DNA of 64,000 bases from QNYZ01 sp964577615. GTDB lineage: Bacteria; Desulfobacterota; Desulfobacteria; Desulfobacterales; QNYZ01. How positions within the stretch are numbered: the stretch's first letter is position 1; the number at the start of each line of letters is the position of its first letter. The stretch spans positions 6,846 through 70,845 of the forward strand of contig CAZNZW010000008.1 in assembly GCA_964577615.1 (NCBI GenBank), read 5' to 3'. Below the pieces are notes generated by a model. The model was given only the letters and a program-made list of their open reading frames with translations, was not told where the DNA came from and ran no database searches. The translations under genes and the position numbers were made by a program. Of this stretch, positions 16,562-24,621 are shown one piece after another.

Positions 16562-17560
16562 ATGAAAACAATCAGTTCTTTATTAAATGAAGAATGGTAT
16601 AACCGCTACAAAAAGATATCCAAGCTCAATATCCGCAGTTCCATCTACGACGTCAACAACCGCTGCAACCTGCGCTGCAAAGGGTGTTTCTTTTTCTCAT
16701 CCAACGAGGACAAAGCGGCCGACGAAGAAACCGATCTTGGCAAATGGGAAGCGTTTATCGACAATGAGAAAGCCCGCGGCGTCAATCTGGCCATCCTGAT
16801 CGGTGGCGAACCGAGCCTGAATCTGGACCGGATTGACGCTTTTTACCGCCGGATGCCGACGTTCTGCGCCACCAACGGCCTGATCAAAGTCCCCCGCGAC
16901 CGGTTCCCCGACCTGATGGTGGGAATTTCGCTCTGGGGCGATGAAGAAGACGAAAAAAAGCTGCGCGGCAAAGACACCTTCGCGGTTTCCAGCAAAAATT
17001 ACGCCGGAGACGCCTATACGTATTACCTGTATACCATCACGCCCCGGCAGATCGGCAAAACCGAGCAGATCGTCCGCAAGATCCGGGACATCGGTGTCAA
17101 AGTGCACATGCAGCTGCTGTCCAACGATGAAGACGTGGACGGCTTTTCATGGCAGCCCGAAGAGCTGGTGGATATCCGGGCGGAAATGGACGCCATGCTC
17201 GACCGGTACGCCGACACGGTCATTTCATCCAAATATTATCATAAGATCATTACGACGGGAGAGATGCTCGGCCGCCGGTTTGGCTGGCTGGAATGCCCGT
17301 CAGTGACCGAATCGTTCGACACCCGTGACCCGCAGCCCAAACGGCTGATCCATTTTATCCGCTGGGCCTCGGATTTAAAGACGACCCACCGCTGCTGTAC
17401 ATCGGAAACCCGGGACTGCAGTACGTGTAAGGACGGTGCGGCGCACATGAGCTGGGTCATGGTCAACAAGCGCGCCCACATGCGCTCTGCTGAAGATTTT
17501 CAGAACTGGATCGAAGTGTACGAGATGTTTGCCAAACTCTACCGGTTTATTCCCTGGTAA
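16562..17560 (+). CDS. Radical SAM protein, paralogue B, with C-terminal cysteine cluster
   Basis: Protein of 332 residues, shorter at the N-terminus than its paralogue. Cluster motif NNRCNLRCKGCFFFSSNEDK gives ligands C35, C39 and C42, followed by LIGGEPSLNLDRI. The C-terminal group RCCTSETRDCSTCKDG (CC-x6-C-x2-C) repeats the auxiliary-cluster pattern of paralogue A. Side-by-side paralogues with conserved extra cysteines suggest either two successive similar steps or a heterodimer. It is followed by a GC-rich hairpin and two ketosynthase genes in the same direction. Confidence 0.8.
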   Translation: MKTISSLLNEEWYNRYKKISKLNIRSSIYDVNNRCNLRCKGCFFFSSNEDKAADEETDLGKWEAFIDNEKARGVNLAILIGGEPSLNLDRIDAFYRRMPTFCATNGLIKVPRDRFPDLMVGISLWGDEEDEKKLRGKDTFAVSSKNYAGDAYTYYLYTITPRQIGKTEQIVRKIRDIGVKVHMQLLSNDEDVDGFSWQPEELVDIRAEMDAMLDRYADTVISSKYYHKIITTGEMLGRRFGWLECPSVTESFDTRDPQPKRLIHFIRWASDLKTTHRCCTSETRDCSTCKDGAAHMSWVMVNKRAHMRSAEDFQNWIEVYEMFAKLYRFIPW

Positions 17561-17565
17561 TGCCG

Positions 17566-17593
17566 CCGGCGCCGCGGTTTTCCCGGCGCCCGG
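17566..17593 (+). other. GC-rich intercistronic hairpin
   Basis: CCGGCGCC (17566-17573) can pair with GGCGCCCGG (17585-17593, one bulged C) across an 11-nt loop. It sits in the 42-nt gap between the second radical SAM paralogue and the ketosynthase at 17603. No T-run follows on the plus strand, so it is not a terminator for the operon. It could act as an mRNA processing or stability element that sets different levels for upstream and downstream genes. Confidence 0.35.
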
Positions 17594-17602
17594 AAAAAAA
17601 TC

Positions 17603-18853
17603 ATGACCCCCAAAACCGCCGTTATCGCCGGATTCGATGCCGTCTCTCCCCTGGGTACGACGCTGCCCGTTCAATGGAAGCGCGCGCTTGCCGGGCAGAG
17701 CGGCATCGGCCCCCTGACCCGCTTTGAATACGACGCCCGTTTTCCGGTACGGATCGCCGGCCAGGTGCCCCCTTTTGACCCGTCGCCATACCCGTTTCTT
17801 TCCCCGCGGGCCATGGCGCACTGGTCCTCTCCCATTTTTCCCCATGCCCTGCTTACCGTCCACCGGGCCCTGGGCAGCAGCGGCATTGAGATCGATGCGG
17901 CCCTGGCGCCCCGGGTGGCGGTGACGTTCAGCTCGGCCGTGGGCGGGCAGGATGCCGTTCTGGCCGCCGACCGGAAAATGATTGCACACGGCAAGCTGCC
18001 CCACCCGTTCACCAACCCCAATGCCTGCATCAACATGGTGGGCGGCAAGGTATCGATGCTGACCGGCGCCACCGGCCCGATCGTTTCGACCATTACCGCC
18101 TGTGCCACGGGCCTGACCTCGATGATCACCGGCGCCATGCTGATCGGACAGGGGATGGCCGACGTCGCCATCTGCGGGGCCGTGGATTTCGCTCTGGTCG
18201 AACCGATTGTCGCCGGTTTTTTTACGATGAACGGCGCCTTTAACCCCAGACGCGGCCAGGAAAACGAGCCGCCCCACCGGGCCAGCCGGCCCTTTTCCGT
18301 CGACCGCCGGGGATTTGTCATCTCCGAGGGAGCGGCGGCGGTGATTCTCTGCAGCCATGACTTTGCCAGGGCCCACGGCCTGGATGCAAAGATCGCCCTG
18401 GCCGGCTATGCCATGACGTCCGATGCCCGCCATTTTGTGGCGCCCAATCTGCCCACGGTGAGCCGCTGTATCCGGGAGAGCCTGACCGCCGCCCGCATTG
18501 ATGCCGGCCAGATCGACGCGGTCAATGCCCATGCGGCCTCGACCCGGGTGGGCGACAGGGTCGAATACGATGCGCTGGCCGCAAATTTCGGCGACCGGAT
18601 ACCGCCGGTTACGGCCAACAAATCGCTGATCGGCCACGCCATGGGTGCGTCCAGCGCCATTGAATCGGTATTCGCCTTTCTGGGCATGGAAAACAACCGT
18701 CTCCTGCCGACCCGCAACTATTCCGCAGACCCGGAGATGGGTCTCGACTGCGCCGCCGAAGGTCCCCGTCGACTTGACCAGGAATTTGTGTTAAAAAATG
18801 CGTTCGGCTTTGGCGGCTGCAATTCATGCGCCGTCTTTCAGAAAATCGCCTGA
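17603..18853 (+). CDS. Beta-ketoacyl-ACP synthase (KAS I/II type), first of tandem pair
   Basis: Condensing enzyme of 416 residues, the normal KAS II length. The triad is visible: C167 in TITACATGLTSM, H310 in NAHAASTRVGD and H345 in LIGHAMGASSAIES. The second motif reads HAAST instead of the usual HGTST, a local change next to a catalytic His. It would extend the ACP-bound chain with malonyl-ACP. It is the first of two adjacent, diverged ketosynthases, and there is no malonyl transferase in the window, so the host FabD presumably supplies malonyl-ACP. The Shine-Dalgarno is weak. Confidence 0.85.
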   Translation: MTPKTAVIAGFDAVSPLGTTLPVQWKRALAGQSGIGPLTRFEYDARFPVRIAGQVPPFDPSPYPFLSPRAMAHWSSPIFPHALLTVHRALGSSGIEIDAALAPRVAVTFSSAVGGQDAVLAADRKMIAHGKLPHPFTNPNACINMVGGKVSMLTGATGPIVSTITACATGLTSMITGAMLIGQGMADVAICGAVDFALVEPIVAGFFTMNGAFNPRRGQENEPPHRASRPFSVDRRGFVISEGAAAVILCSHDFARAHGLDAKIALAGYAMTSDARHFVAPNLPTVSRCIRESLTAARIDAGQIDAVNAHAASTRVGDRVEYDALAANFGDRIPPVTANKSLIGHAMGASSAIESVFAFLGMENNRLLPTRNYSADPEMGLDCAAEGPRRLDQEFVLKNAFGFGGCNSCAVFQKIA

Positions 18854-18897
18854 GGCCGTTTCTTCGTTCCGGCATCGGCCGGGAAAACGGATGATAT

Positions 18898-20163
18898 ATG
18901 AAAGCACCTTTAAACAGACGCGTCACCGTTGTCGGATATGCGGCGGCCACGGCGCTGGGGAAAACCTTTGCGACCACCTGGGGCCGATCGGTCGCCGGGG
19001 CCGCCGGGTTTCGCAGAATCACCCGCTGCGAGGTACAGACCCGGAGCAATGTCGTGGGCGAAATCCCCGGCTGGGATCCGCTGGCCTATGATTTTATCGA
19101 CCGCAAGGAAGCGTACAACTGGAATGCGGATTATGTCATTCTGACTGTGGCGACCTGCCGGCAGGCCCTGCACGATGCCGGCCTCGACATCACCCCGGAA
19201 ACCGGGCCCCGCACCGCCTGCCTGATCGGTTCGGCCTTAAACGGCGCCGACGCGTTCCGGGTGGCCATGGACAATTATGTCAACCGGGGGCCTTTCAAAG
19301 TCAGCCCCTACCTCCTGCCCAACCTCTGCGCCAACGTCCCCGCCGGCAAGGCCGGGATGGCCCTGGGATTTACCGGCCCGATTTTTTCTCCCCAGGGCGC
19401 CTGCGCCTCGGGGAATCACGCCATCGCCCTGGGCGCCCGCATGATCCGGGACGGCGACTGCGATTTCGCTCTGGTCGGCGGCGTGGACACCTGCCTGATA
19501 CCGGAAATCGTCCAGGGATTTGCCAATATGCTGGCCACGATCAGCATCGGGCCCGGCGACCGGGCCTTTGACGATCCGGCCCAGGCCTGCCGCCCCTTTT
19601 CCGTCGACCGCAGGGGGATCGTGCTGGCCGAAGGATGCGGCGTTCTGGTCCTGGCCGCCGAAGAGGCCGCCGCCGCCTGGGGCCTGACCCCCCGGGCCGA
19701 GGTTCTCGGCGTCGGGTGGACTTCCGACGCCTACCACTTTACCCTGCCCAACCGGGAAACGATTATCCGGGCGATTGCCGCGGCCATCGACGATGCGGAT
19801 CTGTCCCCGGACGATATCGATTACATCAACGCCCACGGCACATCGACCCGGAAGGGAGACCTGACGGAAATCGAATGTCTGCGCACTATCTTCGGGCCAC
19901 GGCTGCCGCAGATCCCCGTTTCCGCCAACAAATCCCAGCTCGGCCATTCCCTGGGGGCCTCGGCCGCCATCGAAGCCGCCCTGGCCATTGAAGGCATGCG
20001 GCAGCAGGTCATTTTGCCCACGATCAACCATGTGCCCGACCCGGCCCTGGCCGACGTCGACGTGGTGCCCGGTACGGCCCGCCGGCAGGCCCACGAATTC
20101 GTCCTGTCAAACGCCTTCGGATTCGGCGGGACCAACTGCTGCCTGGTTTTAAGAGGAATGTGA
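18898..20163 (+). CDS. Beta-ketoacyl-ACP synthase (KAS I/II type), second of tandem pair
   Basis: Condensing enzyme of 421 residues with a full triad: C169 in GACASGNHAI, H313 in NAHGTSTRKGD and H350 in LGHSLGASAAIEA, plus NAFGFGGTNCCLV at the end. Its motifs are the more canonical of the pair. Two catalytic ketosynthases besides the KS-CLF fusion imply separate condensation steps, for example initiation, elongation and a specialised step, or a heterodimer of the tandem pair. It is followed after one base by the GTG start of the thioesterase gene. Confidence 0.87.
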   Translation: MKAPLNRRVTVVGYAAATALGKTFATTWGRSVAGAAGFRRITRCEVQTRSNVVGEIPGWDPLAYDFIDRKEAYNWNADYVILTVATCRQALHDAGLDITPETGPRTACLIGSALNGADAFRVAMDNYVNRGPFKVSPYLLPNLCANVPAGKAGMALGFTGPIFSPQGACASGNHAIALGARMIRDGDCDFALVGGVDTCLIPEIVQGFANMLATISIGPGDRAFDDPAQACRPFSVDRRGIVLAEGCGVLVLAAEEAAAAWGLTPRAEVLGVGWTSDAYHFTLPNRETIIRAIAAAIDDADLSPDDIDYINAHGTSTRKGDLTEIECLRTIFGPRLPQIPVSANKSQLGHSLGASAAIEAALAIEGMRQQVILPTINHVPDPALADVDVVPGTARRQAHEFVLSNAFGFGGTNCCLVLRGM

Positions 20164-20164
20164 T

Positions 20165-20644
20165 GTGAAACCGAAACCGTTTCAACCGGAAAAAAAAGCG
20201 GCCGATTCGCCCTACGTCCGGGACCTCACCGACAATCGCTGGTGGCATCGCTGCAGCCACCGGATTCTCTACGCCGACACGGACCGCTCCCAGGTGGTTT
20301 ACCACGCCAATTACCTGCGTTACTTCGAGCAGGGCCGGGCCACTCTCATGCGGGACAGCGGTTACCCCTACCGCGAGGTGGAAGACAGCGGGTTTATTTA
20401 CCCGATCATTGCCATGGGGGTGGATTATTTTACACCGCTTTATTACGACGACCCGATCTACATCCACACCCGGCCGGCGGAAATGGAACGGGTGCGCCTG
20501 CAGTTTGATTACCTGATCACCCACCAAGACACCGGCGCCGTTGTCTGCAAGGGCTTTACCCGTCACTGTGCCACCAACACCGCCGGAACGCCGGTGGGCA
20601 TTGATGCAAAAACGACGCACCTATGGCTGACTTTTCCCCGCTGA
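20165..20644 (+). CDS. 4-hydroxybenzoyl-CoA-thioesterase-family (hotdog) thioesterase
   Basis: Hotdog thioesterase of 159 residues. The family signature is HRILYADTDRSQVVYHANYLRYFEQ (given here as a segment, residues 32-56), with the likely catalytic Asp at D40, corresponding to the DxxGVVYH motif of YbgC/4HBT enzymes; the usual glycines are replaced by Ser-Gln. It would release acyl chains from ACP, or edit stalled ones, similar to ApeK. GTG 20165 is the start, one base after the ketosynthase stop. Its 3' end overlaps the dehydratase gene by 22 nt. Confidence 0.8.
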   Translation: MKPKPFQPEKKAADSPYVRDLTDNRWWHRCSHRILYADTDRSQVVYHANYLRYFEQGRATLMRDSGYPYREVEDSGFIYPIIAMGVDYFTPLYYDDPIYIHTRPAEMERVRLQFDYLITHQDTGAVVCKGFTRHCATNTAGTPVGIDAKTTHLWLTFPR

Positions 20645-21468
20645 CCGTTACGGTCGATTTCCCGTTGCCCGCCTACCTGCGGGACCATCGCCTCGGCGGC
20701 CGGTCCGTCCTGCCGGCGGTTGACGCCCTCCGGATACTGGCAGACACCGCCGGCAAATCGATGCCGCCAGCAAATATCCGTCACATGCGCGACATCGCGC
20801 TGATCCGGCTGCTGTCCATCCCCCCTGATGATTCGCGCTGCCGGCTGTTTGTCACGCTTGCCCCGGCCCACGGACCGGACGGCGTGGCCGCGTCGCTGTG
20901 CACCCGGTTCCGGTCGAAATCCGGCCGGATTACCCGTCTGAAGACGCATGTATCGGTGATCTTCGGCGGTCCGCCGCCGCCGGCGGCACCGCTCCCGGAT
21001 CGGCCGCCCAGGACCGGGTTCGACGTTGACGCCGCCCGGCTCTACCGGGAGCTGGTGCCCTTCGGGCCGGGGTTCCAGAGCCTGACCGGCACGGTGACGC
21101 TCTCACCGGAAGGCGCCACCGGCACGGCGATGACGCCCCCGAAAACCGTTTCCATCGGTGGCCCGACCGGATCGCCGTTTCCGCTCGATGCGGCTTTTCA
21201 TGCCGCCTGCGCCTGGGGCCAGCGGTTTCATCACAAAATCGTCTATCCAATGGCCATCACCCGGCGCGTTATCACAACCCCCACCGCCGTTGACGGGCGC
21301 TATGCGGTCACGGTCAGACCGGTGGCCGCCGGAAACGACACATTGACCTTTGATATCTGGATTACGTCTGCCGCCGGCATCGTGTGCGAAACCGTCCGGG
21401 GCGTCCGCATGGCGCCCATCGATGGAATCTCCACCGATCCGCCGGCCTGGATATCCGCACCGTGCTGA
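20623..21468 (+). CDS. Free-standing polyketide-synthase-type dehydratase (double hotdog)
   Basis: Protein of 281 residues resembling the PS-DH domain normally embedded in type I polyketide synthases. The first hotdog has the HxxxGxxxxP motif (H22, G26, P31 in LRDHRLGGRSVLPA). The second has FPLDAAFHAACAWG with D189 and H193, the DxxxQ/H motif. Both catalytic residues are therefore present. It would dehydrate 3-hydroxyacyl-ACP, or isomerise double bonds. Finding it alone next to an ApeI/ApeP-like pair means the cluster encodes two kinds of dehydratase. Overlap with the thioesterase gene indicates coupling. Confidence 0.75.
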   Translation: MADFSPLTVTVDFPLPAYLRDHRLGGRSVLPAVDALRILADTAGKSMPPANIRHMRDIALIRLLSIPPDDSRCRLFVTLAPAHGPDGVAASLCTRFRSKSGRITRLKTHVSVIFGGPPPPAAPLPDRPPRTGFDVDAARLYRELVPFGPGFQSLTGTVTLSPEGATGTAMTPPKTVSIGGPTGSPFPLDAAFHAACAWGQRFHHKIVYPMAITRRVITTPTAVDGRYAVTVRPVAAGNDTLTFDIWITSAAGIVCETVRGVRMAPIDGISTDPPAWISAPC

Positions 21469-21528
21469 ATCAAAGTGACGAACGGGTACCCGGCGTCAAG
21501 CCGGATTTAAAATAGAAGAGGAGCCGCG

Positions 21529-22104
21529 ATGACCCTGCGTTTTCTGCTGCTGTTGACCACGGCCTATCTCGCCGGATCGATCAATATTTCCATCGGCCTT
21601 TTCCGGCTGCTGGGGAAAAAAGACCCGCGCGACGCCTTCAGCGGCAACCCCGGTGTCACCAACGTCTACCGCCTGGCCGGACCGGCATGGGCCCTGGGGG
21701 TATTGCTGCTCGAAATGGGAAAAGCCGTTTTTATTGCCCTTCTCGCGCACCGTCTCCTGTCCCCCGGCGTCGTCCCCTGGATCGGCAGCGGCCTGATTAT
21801 CGGCAACCGCTTCCCCTGCTTTCACCGATTCAGCGGCGGCAAGGGGGTGGCCAATTTTCTCGGGTTTGCCGCCCCGCTTGCCCCGCTCGCCGCCGGGCTC
21901 GGCATGCTGCTCTGGCTGGCCGCATTTACCCTGAGTCGTCAGCCGTTTATCGGGTCCTTCGCCCTGATCGCCGCTCTGGGCATCGGTATGGCCGCCGCCT
22001 GCGGAATCGGCATCCTCCCTTTATCAGGCACCCTCGTCACTGTCGCCCTGATCGTCCACGCCCATAAAAAAAATATCGCCGGCATTCGCGCCAGCGCTGG
22101 ATAA
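21529..22104 (+). CDS. PlsY-like acyl-phosphate:glycerol-3-phosphate acyltransferase
   Basis: Integral membrane protein of 191 residues. The three PlsY signatures are visible: SGNPGVTNVYR (from residue 38), NRFPCFHRFSGGKGVANF in the middle, and HKKNIAGI at the C-terminus. PlsY moves an acyl group from acyl-phosphate to glycerol-3-phosphate, the first step of phospholipid synthesis. As the last gene of the operon (GAGGAG Shine-Dalgarno) it is probably a specialised copy that places the unusual chain into a glycerolipid. Whether the genome has another, housekeeping PlsY cannot be seen here. No PlsX is present. Confidence 0.85.
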   Translation: MTLRFLLLLTTAYLAGSINISIGLFRLLGKKDPRDAFSGNPGVTNVYRLAGPAWALGVLLLEMGKAVFIALLAHRLLSPGVVPWIGSGLIIGNRFPCFHRFSGGKGVANFLGFAAPLAPLAAGLGMLLWLAAFTLSRQPFIGSFALIAALGIGMAAACGIGILPLSGTLVTVALIVHAHKKNIAGIRASAG

Positions 22105-22156
22105 CGCGTCAGCCGTGCCGCATCTGTTTCCCGGCGCCCCTGTTTCCGTGTCTCTT

Positions 22157-22819
22157 TCACTCCGCCCGCGGCCGCATCCCGATCGCCCCGGCCGGGCAGA
22201 TGGTCGCGCACAGGCCGCATCCATAGCATCGGGCCGGGTCGAAATGCATTTTACCGATAATCATCCGGCGGGCATCAAAAATACAGCGATCCACACACAG
22301 GCTGCAATGGACACATTTTTCCGCTGCATCCACGGCGATAAAATCGGACCGCACAACGAGATCGGGCCGGTGATACTGTTTCAGAATCTGCAGATCATGG
22401 CAGCAGCAGGCGCAGCAGCTGCACAGGGCATAGATGTCGGGGCCGGGCATATGGAAGGTCAGGTGAACCAGTCCCTCTTTATCGGCGGTTTCCAGGATTT
22501 TTTTTGCCGCTTTTAGAGAAACCGGACGGGCCTGTTTTCTTTTGATCTCTGCGGCGGCCACACTGTTTAGCAGCAGGCAGACATCCACGGGATGGCCGCA
22601 CCGCTGATAATGACTGCGGCAGACACAGGCGGTAACCGCGATGGGGTCTGCGGCCTGCAGAATATCCCGCACCTGGGAGGCCGGCAATATCCACTGACGC
22701 GTATCAATTGCTTCACGCACTGGAATCACCCGGGCGGAAAAATCGATCTTCCCCTTCGCCATCCACCGCTCGTAGCGCGCCAGCCGGTTTTCCAGAAAGG
22801 CGTCTTTTTCTCCCTTCAT
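22157..22819 (-). CDS. 4Fe-4S ferredoxin-domain protein with cysteine-rich N-terminal half
   Basis: Cytoplasmic protein of 220 residues without signal or membrane segments. The C-terminal part has two ferredoxin motifs: CVHCSLCVDRC and CYGCGLCATICP. The N-terminal half has further cysteines (ACVCRSHYQRCGHPVDVC, then CSCCACCCHD), a pattern seen in anaerobe redox proteins. It overlaps the aminotransferase gene by 4 nt and is convergent with plsY, 52 nt away. It could be an electron donor for radical SAM enzymes, but that is only proximity. Partner and function unknown. Confidence 0.75.
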   Translation of the reverse strand: MKGEKDAFLENRLARYERWMAKGKIDFSARVIPVREAIDTRQWILPASQVRDILQAADPIAVTACVCRSHYQRCGHPVDVCLLLNSVAAAEIKRKQARPVSLKAAKKILETADKEGLVHLTFHMPGPDIYALCSCCACCCHDLQILKQYHRPDLVVRSDFIAVDAAEKCVHCSLCVDRCIFDARRMIIGKMHFDPARCYGCGLCATICPAGAIGMRPRAE

Positions 22820-24018
22820 CCGGACATCTCCTTTTCATACTGCCGAATCACATCGCCCAGAGTAGTCACGGCCCGGGAAATATCTTTTTCATCGGGGCAG
22901 GTAAAGCTGAGGCGCGCCGTTTCCATGCCGTCGCCTTTGCGGACAAAGAAAAATGTTCCGGGAACAAAGGCCACGTTCCGCGCCACGGCCCGGGCGTAGA
23001 CCTGCGTCATGTCCATGCCTTCCGGTCCCCGCAGCCAGACAAACATGCCGCCTTCAGGCCGGGACCAGTGAAAATACGGCGGGAAAGCGTCTTCCAGCGC
23101 CCGGAACATGGCGGCCTGCCGGGGCGCATAAATCGACAGAATATGCGGCAGATGGCGGTCAAGGTAGCCGCCTGTCAGATATTCGGCGGCCAGGGCCTGA
23201 CCAAAGGTGCTGGTATGCAGGTCCACGCCCTGCCTGGCCGTCACCAGCCATTTTCGAATCGAAGGCGGAGAGATGCAGAATCCGATGCGCAGCCCCGGCG
23301 CGAATATCTTGGAGAACGTCCCGACGTAAACCACGTTATCCGGCGCCATGGAAAAAATGGACGGGACGGCCTCTCCCCGGTATCGCAGGGCGCTGTACGG
23401 GTCATCTTCGATGAGCAGGGCATGATATTTTATCAGCAGGTCGGCAATTTTCTGCCGGAGAGATATCGGGATTGTCCGGCCGGTGGGATTCTGGAAGGTC
23501 GGCACCAGATAGACGCATTTCACCCGGCCCTGCTTTAAAACCGCTTCAAGCGCATCCGGCGAGACCCCGTCATCGCCGGTCTGAAGGCTGACATAGTTCG
23601 GCTGGTATGGGGCAAATGCCTGGATGGCGCCCAGATAGGTCGGCGCCTCGATCGCTATTGAATCGCCTCTGGAAATGAGTATTTTCCCCAGGCCATCGAG
23701 AATCCCCTGGGATCCGCTGCCGATGAGCACATCTCCGGTTGACACATCAAGCCCCTCTTTTTCACCAATATATGCGGCCAGGGCTTCCCGGAGCGGCCCG
23801 AATCCTTCCGTCAGGTCGTATTGCAGGGCCCGGTGGCCGTATGTGGTCAGCACCTTGTCAACAAGTTCCGGAAAAATCCGCAGGGGAAAAGAATCCGGTG
23901 CGGGCATACCGCCGGCCAGGGAGATCATTTTTGGCCGGGCCGCCACCTTCAAAATTTCACGAATGGCACTGGCATCCACGGCCCGCATTCGATCGGCCAG
24001 CAGTTGATCAAAGTCCAT
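22816..24018 (-). CDS. PLP-dependent aminotransferase, class I/II (2-aminoadipate transaminase-like)
   Basis: Fold-type I aminotransferase of 400 residues. Visible signatures: LIGSGSQGILDGLGKIL, VPTFQNPTGRTIP, LIEDDPYSALRY (PLP-contacting Asp), and the PLP lysine in YVGTFSKIFAPGLRIGF. The IREILKVAARPKMISLAGGMP opening is typical of LysN/MocR-aminotransferase-like enzymes. Specific amino donor unknown. The gene lies between the TetR regulator (6 nt upstream gap) and the Fe-S protein (overlapping), so these three form an operon controlled by the regulator. Confidence 0.88.
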   Translation of the reverse strand: MDFDQLLADRMRAVDASAIREILKVAARPKMISLAGGMPAPDSFPLRIFPELVDKVLTTYGHRALQYDLTEGFGPLREALAAYIGEKEGLDVSTGDVLIGSGSQGILDGLGKILISRGDSIAIEAPTYLGAIQAFAPYQPNYVSLQTGDDGVSPDALEAVLKQGRVKCVYLVPTFQNPTGRTIPISLRQKIADLLIKYHALLIEDDPYSALRYRGEAVPSIFSMAPDNVVYVGTFSKIFAPGLRIGFCISPPSIRKWLVTARQGVDLHTSTFGQALAAEYLTGGYLDRHLPHILSIYAPRQAAMFRALEDAFPPYFHWSRPEGGMFVWLRGPEGMDMTQVYARAVARNVAFVPGTFFFVRKGDGMETARLSFTCPDEKDISRAVTTLGDVIRQYEKEMSG

Positions 24019-24024
24019 TTTATT

Positions 24025-24621
24025 TCACCTTCTCAATTGGGTTAAATACGCGCGCAGCTGCGCAACGGTCTGTCTCCAGATCATCGGGTCCCGGCTGGCC
24101 GCATAGAGCGGCGCCGCCCCGTTGACGGCAATAACGATAAAATCGGCCACTTCCCGGTATTTTACGCCGGGTCTGAGAAGCCCCTTGCCATCGGCCTCTT
24201 CCAGCCAGGTCTGGAGCAGCCGGGAAAAACGGACATACCCCTTGAGAATATGGCGGCTCATGGTGGAAGACTGGCCGGACAGTTCGGTCAGCATATTGAA
24301 AAAAAAACATCCCCCGTCAAACACATCGGCGCCGAGGTAATCGTGCATGTTGTTGTACACAGTCTGCTCGATGCGCTGGACGGGATCATCAATGTCGGCA
24401 ATATTCCTGAAAACAATGCCCCGCCAGATCGTTACCGCCCGGTCGTAAACCGCATACCAGATATCTTCCTTGCTGCGGAAGTGCCCGTACAGCCCGCCTT
24501 TGGTGAGCCTGGTGGCCGCCAGGATATCGCCGACAGACGTGTTAAAATACCCTTTGACGGTAAACAGTTGAAGAGTCTGCTCAACGATATTGCGCCGGGT
24601 GCGACTGCCTTTGGTGCCCAT
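24025..24621 (-). CDS. TetR-family transcriptional regulator
   Basis: Regulator of 198 residues. The N-terminal helix-turn-helix reads RRNIVEQTLQLFTVKGYFNTS then TRLTKGGLYGHFRSKEDI, the standard TetR DNA-binding domain (residues listed in two parts). The C-terminal part is the variable ligand domain with a LTELSGQ region. Start ATG 24621 is chosen because GGGAGG precedes it at good distance; the longer reading would add 19 low-complexity residues. Probably represses its own operon (aminotransferase, Fe-S protein); the GACCGGTC palindrome at 24728-24735 is a candidate operator. Whether it also controls the lipid clusters is open. Confidence 0.88.
   Translation of the reverse strand: MGTKGSRTRRNIVEQTLQLFTVKGYFNTSVGDILAATRLTKGGLYGHFRSKEDIWYAVYDRAVTIWRGIVFRNIADIDDPVQRIEQTVYNNMHDYLGADVFDGGCFFFNMLTELSGQSSTMSRHILKGYVRFSRLLQTWLEEADGKGLLRPGVKYREVADFIVIAVNGAAPLYAASRDPMIWRQTVAQLRAYLTQLRR

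Noticed and set aside
17566..17593. GC-rich hairpin as an operon terminator
   Set aside because: The hairpin is followed by A residues, not T residues, on the plus strand, so it does not fit an intrinsic terminator.
17375..18637. 420-codon minus-strand frame opposite the radical SAM B and first ketosynthase genes
   Set aside because: Antisense shadow; the plus-strand frames contain complete catalytic motifs.
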